DNA of 27,985 bases, from positions 1 through 27,985 of IMG/VR virus record IMGVR_UViG_3300023174_003957. One strand, written 5' to 3'. This document shows, piece by piece, positions 8,538 to 17,235 of the stretch. Position 1 is the first letter of the stretch. Each line of letters starts with the position of its first letter. The translations under genes and the position numbers were made by a program. The notes below the pieces were generated by a model. That model was not told the origin of the DNA. It did no database searches and was given only the letters and a program-made list of their open reading frames with translations. The DNA is from a virus.

Positions 8538-9797
8538 ATGGCAGACGATACCTCAAAAGCAGAATCCGCACAAGCATTATTTTGTGCTATGGCCGATTTC
8601 ATAGGAGCATCAAAGGTTGAAAAGGTATTTGATGAAAAACTTTATCCAACATATAAAATATTTAAAAGATTTTGGGATGAAAATTATCCAACAGCAAAAA
8701 TTGGTGTTGCATTTAGAACACACGTTGATTCTGGAACAACCAATTTAAAAGAAATTGAAGATTTTTTAATGAAAGATGATAGTTGGTATATTTCTTCTTT
8801 AAAAATTGCAAAAAAACTTATCAAAGATTTAGATGATATATCAAACAAATTTACTGCAATAAAAAGACCATCATGGTCATCCGTTTTTTATGTGCGAGGC
8901 GATAAAGAAGTTATGGACAATATTCAAGTATTATTTAAAGAAGCCAATGATGATCAAAAGAAAATTAATCAAATGTTAGTTGAAAGTGGTCAGGCTAGAA
9001 AATTATTATTTGGTGACATCAATAAATGGTCTCCCGCCGACATATATTTTGCTTCACCCAAAGCAAAAAAAGATATACAAAAAATGGTAACAAAAAAACA
9101 AGGTTTAACATTCACAACATTGAATAGTTTTATAGCTTCATTAATTTCGTCCGGAAATTTACTACCATTATCATTAAAAAAACAAACTCAAGAAGTAAAA
9201 ATCTATAAAATTAATTTCAGTCGACCAAACGAATTAAGAGAAATAGAAAAAGTAAAGTCATACGGATTAAGTGATTGGCAACCAAGAAAACCTGGTGGAA
9301 AAAACGCCAGAGATTTAAAACTTTATATGTCACAGGATAAAACAAAATATATTCAAATGTTACATGTTACTGATGAGAGTGGTGGATGGAAAGCAAACAA
9401 TATGGATAAAAATTCTGAAGCTAGACATGGTTCTTTAGCATCACAATATGTTTTTTCTGATGCACTTTCTCTTGTTGATAATAGTTTTTCTTCTAAGTGG
9501 TTATCACAGTTTAAAATATCAAATGATAAATTTAAAAAAGAATTAAAAGATTTTACTAAAAAATATTCTGGTGGAAAAAAACCAAAACAGCCTGCGGGCC
9601 AAAAAGAAAAAGATCCAATAAGATTGATGTACGAAGAAACAAGAACAGAACTAAGTGCTGAGGTAACAAATAAATTAATTCCTATGTTGATTTCTTGGTT
9701 CAATAAAGGTGATAATGCCGACAAATTTGTTCGTGTCGTATATCAATATACATCATCTCGATCTGAAGATTCTGGTCCTTTTGTGATTGCAAAATAA
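8538..9797 (+). CDS. Hypothetical protein, 419 residues
   Basis: It starts at ATG 8538, two bases after the DUF4338 stop. The protein is Lys-rich and soluble, without signal peptide or membrane helix. Recognisable blocks are an acidic-helical N-terminus, KWSPADIYF near 155-165, LTFTTLNSFIASLISSGNLLPLSLKKQ (about 186-212), KNARDLKLY near 255 and a C-terminal all-alpha part with a Lys/Gly/Pro linker (YSGGKKPKQPAGQKEKD). The pattern W-x-P-A-D-I plus LLPLSLKK recurs in phage proteins I have seen, but no function is known to me. A perfect late-promoter octamer lies 88 bp before its start, inside the previous gene, so it may also be made late. It could be a structural or DNA-associated protein. Confidence 0.8.
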   Translation: MADDTSKAESAQALFCAMADFIGASKVEKVFDEKLYPTYKIFKRFWDENYPTAKIGVAFRTHVDSGTTNLKEIEDFLMKDDSWYISSLKIAKKLIKDLDDISNKFTAIKRPSWSSVFYVRGDKEVMDNIQVLFKEANDDQKKINQMLVESGQARKLLFGDINKWSPADIYFASPKAKKDIQKMVTKKQGLTFTTLNSFIASLISSGNLLPLSLKKQTQEVKIYKINFSRPNELREIEKVKSYGLSDWQPRKPGGKNARDLKLYMSQDKTKYIQMLHVTDESGGWKANNMDKNSEARHGSLASQYVFSDALSLVDNSFSSKWLSQFKISNDKFKKELKDFTKKYSGGKKPKQPAGQKEKDPIRLMYEETRTELSAEVTNKLIPMLISWFNKGDNADKFVRVVYQYTSSRSEDSGPFVIAK

Positions 9798-9799
9798 CT

Positions 9800-10078
9800 A
9801 TGGCACTAATTGATTTCGATAAACTTACCCAAGAATTTGACCAAGAAGATGACTTTGGTTTTTCTGCCGTTTCAGAAGAAGAATATAATTCTGTTATTAA
9901 TAAAACGGCCGAGACCGCAGAAGATTATAAAGTTCGATTAAAAGAAGTAGAGAAAATGATTGTTCCTTTTCTTACTAAATTACATTCGACTGGAGATAAA
10001 GAATATATATATTGGCCAAATCGTAAACCTATTATAGAAAAACAAATAGAAAAAATACTTAAACTGACGAGAGATTAA
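9800..10078 (+). CDS. Small acidic protein conserved in T4-like phages
   Basis: A 92-residue protein, two bases after the previous stop. The N-terminus is very acidic with an FGFSAVSEEEY block, followed by a helix (DYKVRLKEVEKMIVPFLTKL) and the motif DKEYIYWPNRKPIIEKQIEKIL. I recall the KEYIYWPNR-type block from marine T4-like phages, where the gene is common but uncharacterised. No membrane segment or cysteine is present. It closes the replication-side operon; glycan genes start three bases later. Confidence 0.8.
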   Translation: MALIDFDKLTQEFDQEDDFGFSAVSEEEYNSVINKTAETAEDYKVRLKEVEKMIVPFLTKLHSTGDKEYIYWPNRKPIIEKQIEKILKLTRD

Positions 10079-10081
10079 ATT

Positions 10082-10795
10082 ATGTCCGCTACCGTGATTA
10101 TACCAACCACTGGATCACCAGAAGTTAAAAATGCTGTTGAATCCGTTTTGAATCAAAGCCACCATACAGAATGTTATGTTGTAATAGATGGTGACGAACA
10201 TCTAGATAAAACATTAGAAATATTAGGCTCAGCTGTTGATGATATACGAGTTCATGTTTGTTCTCTACCAATCAATGTCGGTGCCAAAGGGTTTTATGGA
10301 CACCGTGTCTATGCAGCTTTCACACATCTAGTTAATACAGAATATGTCGCCTATCTTGACCAAGACAATTGGTTATATCGCTCTCATGTTGAACAATGTA
10401 TTAAAACAATTAACACAAGAAGTTTAGACTGGTGTTATTCTTTACGCCAAATATATAATAAAGAAGGCAAGTTTGTTTGTTTTGATGATTGTGAATCATT
10501 AGGTAAGTGGCCAACTTATCATGGAGTACATCATATAGATACGAATTGTTATTTCATTAAAACAGAAATAGCAAATAAAATTGCAAGTGCTTGGCACGGT
10601 GGTTGGGGACAAGATAGAGTATTTCTTCAAGCAATCACACATCACTTTCCTAAATTTGATTGCACAACTTCATATACAACGTGCTATAGAGTAGATGGTG
10701 GTAAAGGCTCTGTTAATGCAGAATTTTTTGAACATGGCAATAGAGTAATGAATGAAAAATATAATGGAGAATACCCGTGGCGAAAAAGCATTTAA
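10082..10795 (+). CDS. GT2-type (GT-A fold) glycosyltransferase
   Basis: A 237-residue enzyme with the layout of a short family-2 glycosyltransferase. It opens with a nucleotide-binding strand (ATVIIPTTGSPEVKNAVESVL), then VVIDGDEH, then the metal-binding motif YLDQDN (D93-Q-D95, the DXD-like site), and late in the chain WGQDRVFL (Q176-D177) in the place of the catalytic ED motif. It would transfer a sugar from a nucleotide donor in the cytoplasm; the donor and acceptor cannot be read from sequence. It is the first gene of the ten-gene glycan cassette and overlaps the next by 19 bp. No membrane anchor is seen. Confidence 0.85.
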   Translation: MSATVIIPTTGSPEVKNAVESVLNQSHHTECYVVIDGDEHLDKTLEILGSAVDDIRVHVCSLPINVGAKGFYGHRVYAAFTHLVNTEYVAYLDQDNWLYRSHVEQCIKTINTRSLDWCYSLRQIYNKEGKFVCFDDCESLGKWPTYHGVHHIDTNCYFIKTEIANKIASAWHGGWGQDRVFLQAITHHFPKFDCTTSYTTCYRVDGGKGSVNAEFFEHGNRVMNEKYNGEYPWRKSI

Positions 10796-11613
10796 TTATT
10801 GGCGGTTTTACAAATTACGGAATCAATCAACTTAAACCTTGGGTTATTTCAGCAAAAGAAGTTGCTGGTAATAATGATGTTGTTTTAGTTTATGGTAATG
10901 CAACAGACGAGACCTTAGATTGGTTGGTTGAACAAAATGTTGTTATCGTTCCTATGTTACAAGTTCAAGACGTGCCAATTCATGTGTTACGTTTTTTATC
11001 AATTTATGAATACTTGGATAAACATTGGCAACATTATGAGTACGTTGTTACCACAGATGTTAAAGATGTTTATTTTCAAGCAGATCCATTTAAATTCCTT
11101 GTTGACCGTAAACTTGTTATTGCTTCAGAAGGTTTAAAATACAAAAATGAACCTTGGGGCAATGAGAATCTATTTCAAGCTTATGGTCCTTATGTTTATG
11201 AAAAATTTAAAGATAATGAAATCTTTAACGTTGGAACATTCGGTGGCAAATCAGAGTATGTAAAAGATATGGTGTTTCATATCTTCACCAACGGCATCAA
11301 CCGACCAATTCCTATTTGTGACCAAGCCGTATTCAATGTATTAATCAATACACAACCATTCAAAGATATTGTAACTGAAACGGATGCATGGGCTGCTGAG
11401 TTGGGTACTATCATGGATCCATCAAAGATTGATGCGTTTAGGCCAAATTTACTTTTTGATGAGCCAGTATTTGAAGATGGTTTATTAAAAAATTGTACTG
11501 GTTTTACTTACCCAATTGTACATCAATACGACCGAGTACCAGAAATTAAAAAATTTGTCCAAGAAAAATATGGACAAGAAGATGAATCACAATACTTTAC
11601 TTATAGGGTGTAA
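10777..11613 (+). CDS. Putative GT-A-like glycosyltransferase (GTG start)
   Basis: It starts with GTG at 10777: GGAG at 10766-10769 is correctly spaced and the reading frame opens AKKHLIIGGFTNYG, a typical first strand. The 278-residue protein has the GT-A feature VVTTDVKDVYFQADPF (D94 and D97), which corresponds to the donor- and metal-binding loop of enzymes that carry T-D-x-x-D-V-x-F-Q-x-D-P-F. It also has CDQAVFN and PIVHQYDR near the C-terminus. Such proteins resemble predicted glycosyltransferases of bacterial surface polysaccharide loci. The 19-bp overlap with the preceding enzyme suggests coordinated synthesis. Substrates are unknown. Confidence 0.75.
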   Translation: MAKKHLIIGGFTNYGINQLKPWVISAKEVAGNNDVVLVYGNATDETLDWLVEQNVVIVPMLQVQDVPIHVLRFLSIYEYLDKHWQHYEYVVTTDVKDVYFQADPFKFLVDRKLVIASEGLKYKNEPWGNENLFQAYGPYVYEKFKDNEIFNVGTFGGKSEYVKDMVFHIFTNGINRPIPICDQAVFNVLINTQPFKDIVTETDAWAAELGTIMDPSKIDAFRPNLLFDEPVFEDGLLKNCTGFTYPIVHQYDRVPEIKKFVQEKYGQEDESQYFTYRV

Positions 11614-11615
11614 AA

Positions 11616-12257
11616 ATGGATTTTGAAAAAATATATAAAGAAGCTGTAGCAGATAAGACCGGTGATATGTATGTACATTTACCAATAATTTCAAAACTTG
11701 TTGAAGATTGCAAGCATGTTACCGAATTCGGTTTAGGTAAAGCGGAAAGCACTAAAGTTTTTTTACGACACGATGTTGAAATTCATACTTATGAAATTGA
11801 TCCGTTACCTGAATCCGTTAAATTTATTGAACAAGCCAAAAGTGCTGGAAAAAATATTACTTTGCATATAAATGATACTAGAGCAGTTGAAATTGAAGAA
11901 ACCGATCTTTTATTCATCGATTCTTATCATTCATATGGTCAGGTAAAAAAAGAATTAGAATTACATGCAGAAAAAGTTAGAAAATATATTATGTTTCATG
12001 ATACAACATTGTATGGATTTGTTGGTCAAGGCTATAAACCTGAATCCGATTATTATGAAATTGGTATTTGGCCGGCTATTCAAGAATTTTTAGATACAAG
12101 TATACAATGGCAAATCATACATCATGTTGAAGAAAATAATGGTTTTACTATACTACAAAAAAAACCAGAATTTAATGTAAAAATTGTGGCACACAATTTA
12201 GACGCTTCTAAAAAAGTTATGAACCCAATGACAGGTGAATATAAAGATGAATATTAA
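11616..12257 (+). CDS. Class I SAM-dependent methyltransferase
   Basis: A 213-residue protein. Motif I appears as EFGLGKAES (37-45), the acidic residue after strand 2 as E60-I-D62, and LLFIDSYHSYGQV (98-110) followed by YIMFHDTT gives the arrangement of Methyltransf_24/cephalosporin-hydroxylase-like enzymes: an ID..H.Y block, then a strand ending HD. In sugar pathways such enzymes O-methylate hydroxyl groups, often metal-dependently through the D...HD residues. It lies two bases after the second glycosyltransferase, so a sugar or glycan substrate is a reasonable inference. The last 20 residues are extra and overlap the next gene. Confidence 0.8.
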   Translation: MDFEKIYKEAVADKTGDMYVHLPIISKLVEDCKHVTEFGLGKAESTKVFLRHDVEIHTYEIDPLPESVKFIEQAKSAGKNITLHINDTRAVEIEETDLLFIDSYHSYGQVKKELELHAEKVRKYIMFHDTTLYGFVGQGYKPESDYYEIGIWPAIQEFLDTSIQWQIIHHVEENNGFTILQKKPEFNVKIVAHNLDASKKVMNPMTGEYKDEY

Positions 12258-12819
12258 ACTAATTGACATTATACACCAGTACAATCTTCGAAATGATACA
12301 AATTATGATTTTGGTACTGATAAAGAATATGGCCACAAATACATAAGCAATTTTTATGAAAAAGAATTTGAAAAATATCAAGATAAACCAATTTCTTTAT
12401 TGGAAATAGGAACACACAAAGGTGGAAGTTTAGCTCTTTGGCATTACTATTTCAAAAATGCTCAAACTATTGTTGGTATGGATGTTGCTGAATTTGGTGC
12501 ACAAATGAATTGTTTGAGATTTAATAATGTTAAAATTATTTATCAAGATGCGTATCTTGAACCTGTTGCCAGTTTTTTACCCAATTACGACATTATTATT
12601 GATGATGGTCCACACACCAAGGAAAGCCACCTACAATCACTAAAACTTTATTTACCTAAACTCAACAAAGGCGGAGTTTTTATTGTTGAAGATATTGCTC
12701 AAATGGAATGGACGGAAGAATATAAATCACTTGTTCCTCCATGGATGACATATGAAATATTTGATATTAGAGAACCTTCTGGTATTTCTGACAGTATTAT
12801 TTTCTGTGTGAGGCATTAA
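12247..12819 (+). CDS. Class I SAM methyltransferase, macrocin/MycE-like
   Basis: I chose ATG 12247 with AGGTG at 12233-12237; a GTG at 12235 is a weaker alternative. The 190-residue protein carries FGTDKEYGHKYISNFYEKEF, then motif I LLEIGTHKGGSLALW (E53, G55), VGMDV (D79), IIIDDGPHTKESH (D119, D120, H123) and GGVFIVEDI. This series matches the sugar O-methyltransferases of the MycE/macrocin group, which use a metal bound by the D-D-x-x-H residues. It overlaps the previous methyltransferase by 11 bp and the next gene by 1 bp. It probably methylates a deoxysugar or hexose in the glycan built by this cassette. Confidence 0.82.
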   Translation: MNIKLIDIIHQYNLRNDTNYDFGTDKEYGHKYISNFYEKEFEKYQDKPISLLEIGTHKGGSLALWHYYFKNAQTIVGMDVAEFGAQMNCLRFNNVKIIYQDAYLEPVASFLPNYDIIIDDGPHTKESHLQSLKLYLPKLNKGGVFIVEDIAQMEWTEEYKSLVPPWMTYEIFDIREPSGISDSIIFCVRH

Positions 12820-13547
12820 TGTCCAGTATTTCTTTTATTCATCTCGCCAGCGCAGGCAAAAAAGTATCTTCTTCTCATATTGTTAAACAAATAAGAAGTT
12901 TGTATCCTGATGCTTATTACCTTTTGGCTTCTGATGGTGCCGATGATTTGGAATCAATTGCCAAAGGTAACAATACCGATTACAAATACTATACAGAAAA
13001 GTTAGGATATCCAGGTTACGATGGCCAAAAGTTGGTTACTTGGTTACAAAGATTTAGAGAGGCTTGCCTTCAAGCTAATACCTCACATATAATGATGGTT
13101 GAAGATGATGTATGGGTAAAGAAACAACTTACAGTACATGATGATTGGGAAATGGCTTGTCATTATCAAGGACATGGTAATATCATGCATAATGGTTTGA
13201 TGGACATGGTGGAACGATTCTCTGGTAAAAGGTCAAACACCAATCAATACGGCGGTGGAGGTGGTTCAATATATAAAGTATCCACATTCTTAGACAATTT
13301 TGAAACAGTATCAAATTGGTTTCTTAATAATACTGATTATGTTAGAAGTTTTTATCCTGAATTAGGTTTTATGGATTGTTATATGCCAATCTACTATATG
13401 TTATGTGGAAAAGATTATACGATTAATCCATATATGGTAGATACGCACAATCATAAAGACAATGGATTTGATTGGGATGGTTTTGTTGAATCAACATCAA
13501 AAGAAATTGAAATTGTAAATAATTATAAAAAATATTATTGGGTATAA
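12819..13547 (+). CDS. GT-A-like glycosyltransferase, hypothetical
   Basis: A 242-residue protein starting in a TAATG overlap with the methyltransferase gene. An N-terminal Rossmann-type strand (ISFIHLASAGKK) is followed by YYLLASDG and the motif IMMVEDDVWV with E95-D96-D97, the usual place of the donor- and metal-binding acidic cluster of GT-A enzymes. Further on are QYGGGGGSIYK (144-153) and GFMDCYMPIYYML. The general design fits capsular or LPS-type glycosyltransferases, but I cannot place it in a named family. Cytoplasmic, with no membrane helix. Confidence 0.68.
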   Translation: MSSISFIHLASAGKKVSSSHIVKQIRSLYPDAYYLLASDGADDLESIAKGNNTDYKYYTEKLGYPGYDGQKLVTWLQRFREACLQANTSHIMMVEDDVWVKKQLTVHDDWEMACHYQGHGNIMHNGLMDMVERFSGKRSNTNQYGGGGGSIYKVSTFLDNFETVSNWFLNNTDYVRSFYPELGFMDCYMPIYYMLCGKDYTINPYMVDTHNHKDNGFDWDGFVESTSKEIEIVNNYKKYYWV

Positions 13548-13548
13548 T

Positions 13549-14346
13549 ATGAATGACATTACTATTGTAACGGCCTTTTTTGACATTGGTCGTGGTGATT
13601 GGACTCCAGATAAAGGACTTCCACATTACCTACACAGAACAACTGATACATATATGGAAAGATTTGGCCATATGGCTAAATTAGAAAATGATATAATTGT
13701 CTATACTTCTCCAGAATTTGTTGATAGAATCAAAGAACTCAGAGGTGGCCGTCCAACCAGCATTTTAACTGTAGATTTTAAAAATAATTTTAAAGTGCTT
13801 CGTGATAAAATTACAAAAATACAAAAAGATCCAGTATATCAATCAAAAATAAATCCCATGCAAGCACGCAATCCAGAATACTGGTCTGCGGATTATGTCG
13901 TAGTAAATTCTTTAAAATCTTCATTTGTAAATCGTGCTAGAGAAACAATAACAACCGATTTGGTTGCTTGGATGGACTTTGGTTATTGCAGAGAAGAATC
14001 TACAAGAAATAATGTAACTCATTGGAAATATCCTTTCAATAAAGATAAAATTCATTTATTCAATATTAAAGATTGGAAAGAAGGAACCTTTATTGAAAAT
14101 GTTATTTTTAATAATGATGTTTATATGACGGGTCCTTGCATCGTTGCTGGTAAAGATATGTGGTTACAATTAGAACAATTAGTCCACCACAGTTTAAATG
14201 AATTGTTTAATGCAAATTTGGTTGATGACGACCAAACATTATTGTTGATGTCTTATCTTTTAAAACCTGAATTGTTTGAGTTACATTCAGTTTCAAAAGA
14301 GGACTGGTTTATTATTTTTAAGGATTATAATGCAAATATTCTTTAG
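13549..14346 (+). CDS. HtrL/YibB-family glycosyltransferase-like protein
   Basis: A 265-residue protein with the signature of the HtrL/YibB (WlaTC) family: TIVTAFFDIGRGDW at 5-18, YLHRTTDTYMERFGHMAKLEN, VVYTSPE-like VYTSPE, then EYWSADYVVVNSLKSSFVNRA (110-130) and LVAWMDFGYCREE. Members occur in enterobacterial LPS-core loci and Campylobacter LOS loci, where they are thought to transfer sugars. It follows the previous gene by one base and overlaps the next by 17 bp. The presence of an LPS-core-type enzyme in a phage supports a host-envelope or LPS-like glycan as the target. Family assignment is strong; the transferred sugar is unknown. Confidence 0.85.
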   Translation: MNDITIVTAFFDIGRGDWTPDKGLPHYLHRTTDTYMERFGHMAKLENDIIVYTSPEFVDRIKELRGGRPTSILTVDFKNNFKVLRDKITKIQKDPVYQSKINPMQARNPEYWSADYVVVNSLKSSFVNRARETITTDLVAWMDFGYCREESTRNNVTHWKYPFNKDKIHLFNIKDWKEGTFIENVIFNNDVYMTGPCIVAGKDMWLQLEQLVHHSLNELFNANLVDDDQTLLLMSYLLKPELFELHSVSKEDWFIIFKDYNANIL

Positions 14347-15067
14347 GGATCCCCCAAATCTAGGTGATTTTTTAAATGTAATACCAGTACTATCGGGCAT
14401 TTATAAATCAACTGGTGAGCAAATTGAATTTGTTCTTCGTCAAGATATGAAAAAATTTAATGGTATCAGAGAATTTTTAAAGTACCAAGATATGTTTAGT
14501 GATGTTCTTTTTGATGATGAAATATTTTCTTTTGGTGATCCTCCTGTTATGATGAGCTCATGGACTAGAGAAGATAAAAAGAATCCATTGAGACCAATTG
14601 AAACTTGTCGCTATGAAAATAACACCAATGATTATTATCCACATCTAAAATTTGAAGTGGATGATTCGTTCATATTAAAAGTTCCTGAATTAAATTTACC
14701 AGTTGCCGATACATTCTATATTGGAGATAGATGGTTCCGTGACGATATGGATATGAGAAGAAAAAGTGGCATCTTATCACATCTTGACAAAGGGGTGTTT
14801 TTAGATTATAATAGACCAATAATGGAAAATGCCTATCTAATTAAGAACAGTAAATTTCCATTTGTTTCCACTTTTACTGGAGTTTCTAATATTGCTGATT
14901 TATTGAATGTAAAACATTTAGTAATTTATGATGATGAAATTAAAATTTGGAATGATAAACCAATTCAATATTCATTTGAAAAACATTATTATGGCGACCG
15001 TAATGGTAAACTCTTATATTTGAATGACCTTAATACAGACAATCTTGATGAACATTTTAAACTATAA
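14330..15067 (+). CDS. GT9/heptosyltransferase-like protein
   Basis: I chose ATG 14330, with AAGGA at 14320-14324; an upstream in-frame start at 14276 lies deep in the htrL-like gene. The 245-residue product begins MQIFFRDPPNLGDFLNVIPVLSGI, the first strand and glycine loop of ADP-heptose:LPS heptosyltransferase-like (GT-B) proteins (compare the L-G-D-x-L-x-x-x-P pattern). The C-terminal part carries FPFVSTFTGVSNIADLLNVKHLVIYDD, comparable with the donor-site region, though the usual D-[ST]-G-x-x-H box is replaced by TGVSNIADLL. It is shorter than cellular GT9 enzymes (about 320-350). It could be a degenerate or non-catalytic relative of the second GT9-like gene at 15536. Confidence 0.65.
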   Translation: MQIFFRDPPNLGDFLNVIPVLSGIYKSTGEQIEFVLRQDMKKFNGIREFLKYQDMFSDVLFDDEIFSFGDPPVMMSSWTREDKKNPLRPIETCRYENNTNDYYPHLKFEVDDSFILKVPELNLPVADTFYIGDRWFRDDMDMRRKSGILSHLDKGVFLDYNRPIMENAYLIKNSKFPFVSTFTGVSNIADLLNVKHLVIYDDEIKIWNDKPIQYSFEKHYYGDRNGKLLYLNDLNTDNLDEHFKL

Positions 15068-15539
15068 AAATAAAACTTATCCACAATTTCAATCTGAAGG
15101 TAACGCATCACAATTTGCTATTCCATTTGCAAAACATTTTTGTAAAGGATACGGAATAGATGTTGGATGTAATCGCCAAGACTGGTGTTTTCCTGGTGCA
15201 ATTGGAGTTGATTTAAATTTCAATGACGGAAACACAGCATACAATTTTGAATATAAAGATTTGGATTATGTTTACTCCAGTCATTGTTTAGAGCATCTTA
15301 CTGATTGGGTTACAGCTCTTGATTATTGGACAGCAAATCTAAAACCAGGTGGAGTATTATTCTTATATCTTCCACATTACAATCAAGAATACTGGCGTCC
15401 ATGGAACAACCGTAAACATAATCACATTTTCACTCCTGAAATTATTAAAGATTACATGATAGACCGTGGTTACATAAATATTTTTCATTCGGAACGTGAT
15501 TTAAACGATTCATTTATAATTGTAGGTGAAAAAATATGA
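15048..15539 (+). CDS. Class I SAM methyltransferase (Methyltransf_11-like)
   Basis: A 163-residue enzyme. The start is uncertain: ATG 15048 gives a natural N-terminus (MNILNYKNKTYPQ) and overlaps the previous gene by 20 bp; an in-frame ATG at 15024 adds eight residues, and neither has a clear Shine-Dalgarno. Motif I is GYGIDVGCNR (34-43), then GVDLNF, then YSSHCLEHLTDW (76-87), which is the motif III position of Methyltransf_11 proteins. It continues with LKPGGVLFLYLPH. Typical substrates in such cassettes are sugars or glycolipids; no direct evidence of substrate. It is the third methyltransferase of the cassette. Confidence 0.8.
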   Translation: MNILNYKNKTYPQFQSEGNASQFAIPFAKHFCKGYGIDVGCNRQDWCFPGAIGVDLNFNDGNTAYNFEYKDLDYVYSSHCLEHLTDWVTALDYWTANLKPGGVLFLYLPHYNQEYWRPWNNRKHNHIFTPEIIKDYMIDRGYINIFHSERDLNDSFIIVGEKI

Positions 15540-16231
15540 TTGTAAATGTTTCTCGTGAAACTTTTGGTGGTGCTATTCGTAACGGCGATTTAATTGCTGT
15601 TGCTAATATTGTTGAACATTTAAGAAAGAATATTCCTGGTTTAAAATTCTATTTTACACCAGGAACTTTATTTGAAGCTGACTATGTGCATAAGATGCAT
15701 CAGTTTTTTTTAGATCATACAGATTATTTTTCATTAGGTACCGGCACGGCTGATTTGCCATGGAAAAGAGTTAATATTTGGGACTTCCGTGATGTTGCCG
15801 GTGATGTTGTAAAGATTCCAAATAATCAACAAAAACAAAAAAAGATTGTTGTGTGTCCTGTATTTGATGCTAAGTATAATACTTATCGTAATTGGCCAAT
15901 GGATGTTTTTGAAAAAATTCTAAATGAATGTGATCAAGCTCAAGGTTATGAAAAGGTAATATTACAATCCGATAATACTCGTTACAGAGATGGTTGGATT
16001 CATAGCTCAGATTTTAATGATAACCTAATACACATTATGCAAGCAGAAATTTATGTTGGTGGTGATACGGGTCTTTCTCATTTTGCTGGTGCATTAGAAC
16101 ATGGTCCTCAACCGGTTTATTATACCTCTAGCCGAGGATTACTACACACCACTCCATTTTATTGGTATACACACAAAAAAGGTACGATGAAAACCTATTG
16201 GTTGGATTTTGAAAGGACAGAATGGCAATGA
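15536..16231 (+). CDS. GT9/heptosyltransferase-like glycosyltransferase
   Basis: A 231-residue protein overlapping the methyltransferase gene by 4 bp. The C-terminal half contains IYVGGDTGLSHFAGAL, with D177-T-G-L-S-H182, which matches the donor-binding D-[ST]-G-x-x-H-x-A box of GT9 heptosyltransferases, preceded by KIVVCPVFDAKYNTYRNWPMD and VILQSDN strands. The N-terminal GT-B domain is short. Members of GT9 add heptose or similar sugars to LPS. Together with the GT9-like gene at 14330 this could form a split or paired system, but each may act alone. Cytoplasmic. Confidence 0.75.
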   Translation: MIVNVSRETFGGAIRNGDLIAVANIVEHLRKNIPGLKFYFTPGTLFEADYVHKMHQFFLDHTDYFSLGTGTADLPWKRVNIWDFRDVAGDVVKIPNNQQKQKKIVVCPVFDAKYNTYRNWPMDVFEKILNECDQAQGYEKVILQSDNTRYRDGWIHSSDFNDNLIHIMQAEIYVGGDTGLSHFAGALEHGPQPVYYTSSRGLLHTTPFYWYTHKKGTMKTYWLDFERTEWQ

Positions 16232-17235
16232 AAAAGATTTTTATAACTGGCGTAGCAGGTTTTTTAGGTAGTCATTTAGCAGATGCATTTCTAGCCAAAG
16301 GATATCAAGTTGCAGGAATTGATAATCTTTTAGGTGGATATCGTGATAATGTACCTGAGGGCGTTGAGTTTCATAATTTCGATTTGCTTGAATTCGATAA
16401 ACTTAAAAGTATAATGACCGGATGTGATGTTGTTTACCACACTGCGTGTACCGCATATGAAGGACTTTCTGTGTTCTCTCCTTCTCTAGTTGTTCAAAAT
16501 ACTACACAAATTGCTGTTAATGCAATGACTGCTGCTATTCAAGCCGGTGTTCCTAAGTTTGTACATTGTTCATCTATGGCCAGATATGGTACTCAAGATA
16601 GAGTTCCTTTTACCGAAGATATGACTTGTAAACCTCAAGACCCATACGGTATTGCCAAGTATGGTACAGAATTATTATTACAAAATCTTGCCGAGATTCA
16701 TGGTATCGAATTGGTAATTGCCATTCCACATAACATCATTGGTCCTAGACAGAAATATGATGACCCATTTAGAAATGTGGCAAGTATTATGATTAACTTA
16801 ATGTTACAAGGTCGTCAGCCAATCATTTACGCAGACGGATCGCAAACCAGGTGTTTCTCGGATATCTCGGATGATGTCGGTTGTCTTGTTGAATTTGCAG
16901 AGAATCCTAAGGCGGTTGGAGAAATATTTAACATTGGTCCAGATGAAAATCCGGTAACTATTTTAGAGTTGGCTCAAATTACCGCAAAATTATTGAATTT
17001 TAACTTGGATCCCGTTTTCATGCCAGGTCGACCACAGGAAGTAAAACATGCAAATTGTTCAGCCGATAAAATTCGTTATTTCTTTGGTTATCAAACTAAA
17101 ACCACTCTAGAACAATCATTACAAAAACAAATAGATTATATTAATTTACGTGGACCGAAACCATTTGAATACCATCTTCCTTTGGAAATAATTTCAGATA
17201 AAACTCCAAAAACTTGGACACAAAAATTATTTTAA
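16222..17235 (+). CDS. NAD-dependent epimerase/dehydratase (extended SDR)
   Basis: A 337-residue nucleotide-sugar epimerase or dehydratase. The start ATG 16222 has AAAGGA at 16212-16217; a second ATG at 16228 is possible. The dinucleotide-binding motif is ITGVAGFLGSH (G10, G13, G16), followed by GIDNLLGGYRDNV (D34 suits NAD). Catalytic residues are HCSSMARYG (S117/S118) and Y142-x-x-x-K146 in PYGIAK. Further blocks are PHNIIGPRQKYDD and FSDISDDV, typical of UDP-glucose 4-epimerase and related enzymes. It could make a donor sugar for the transferases upstream. It is the last gene of the glycan cassette and is followed by a 124-bp spacer. Confidence 0.9.
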   Translation: MAMKKIFITGVAGFLGSHLADAFLAKGYQVAGIDNLLGGYRDNVPEGVEFHNFDLLEFDKLKSIMTGCDVVYHTACTAYEGLSVFSPSLVVQNTTQIAVNAMTAAIQAGVPKFVHCSSMARYGTQDRVPFTEDMTCKPQDPYGIAKYGTELLLQNLAEIHGIELVIAIPHNIIGPRQKYDDPFRNVASIMINLMLQGRQPIIYADGSQTRCFSDISDDVGCLVEFAENPKAVGEIFNIGPDENPVTILELAQITAKLLNFNLDPVFMPGRPQEVKHANCSADKIRYFFGYQTKTTLEQSLQKQIDYINLRGPKPFEYHLPLEIISDKTPKTWTQKLF

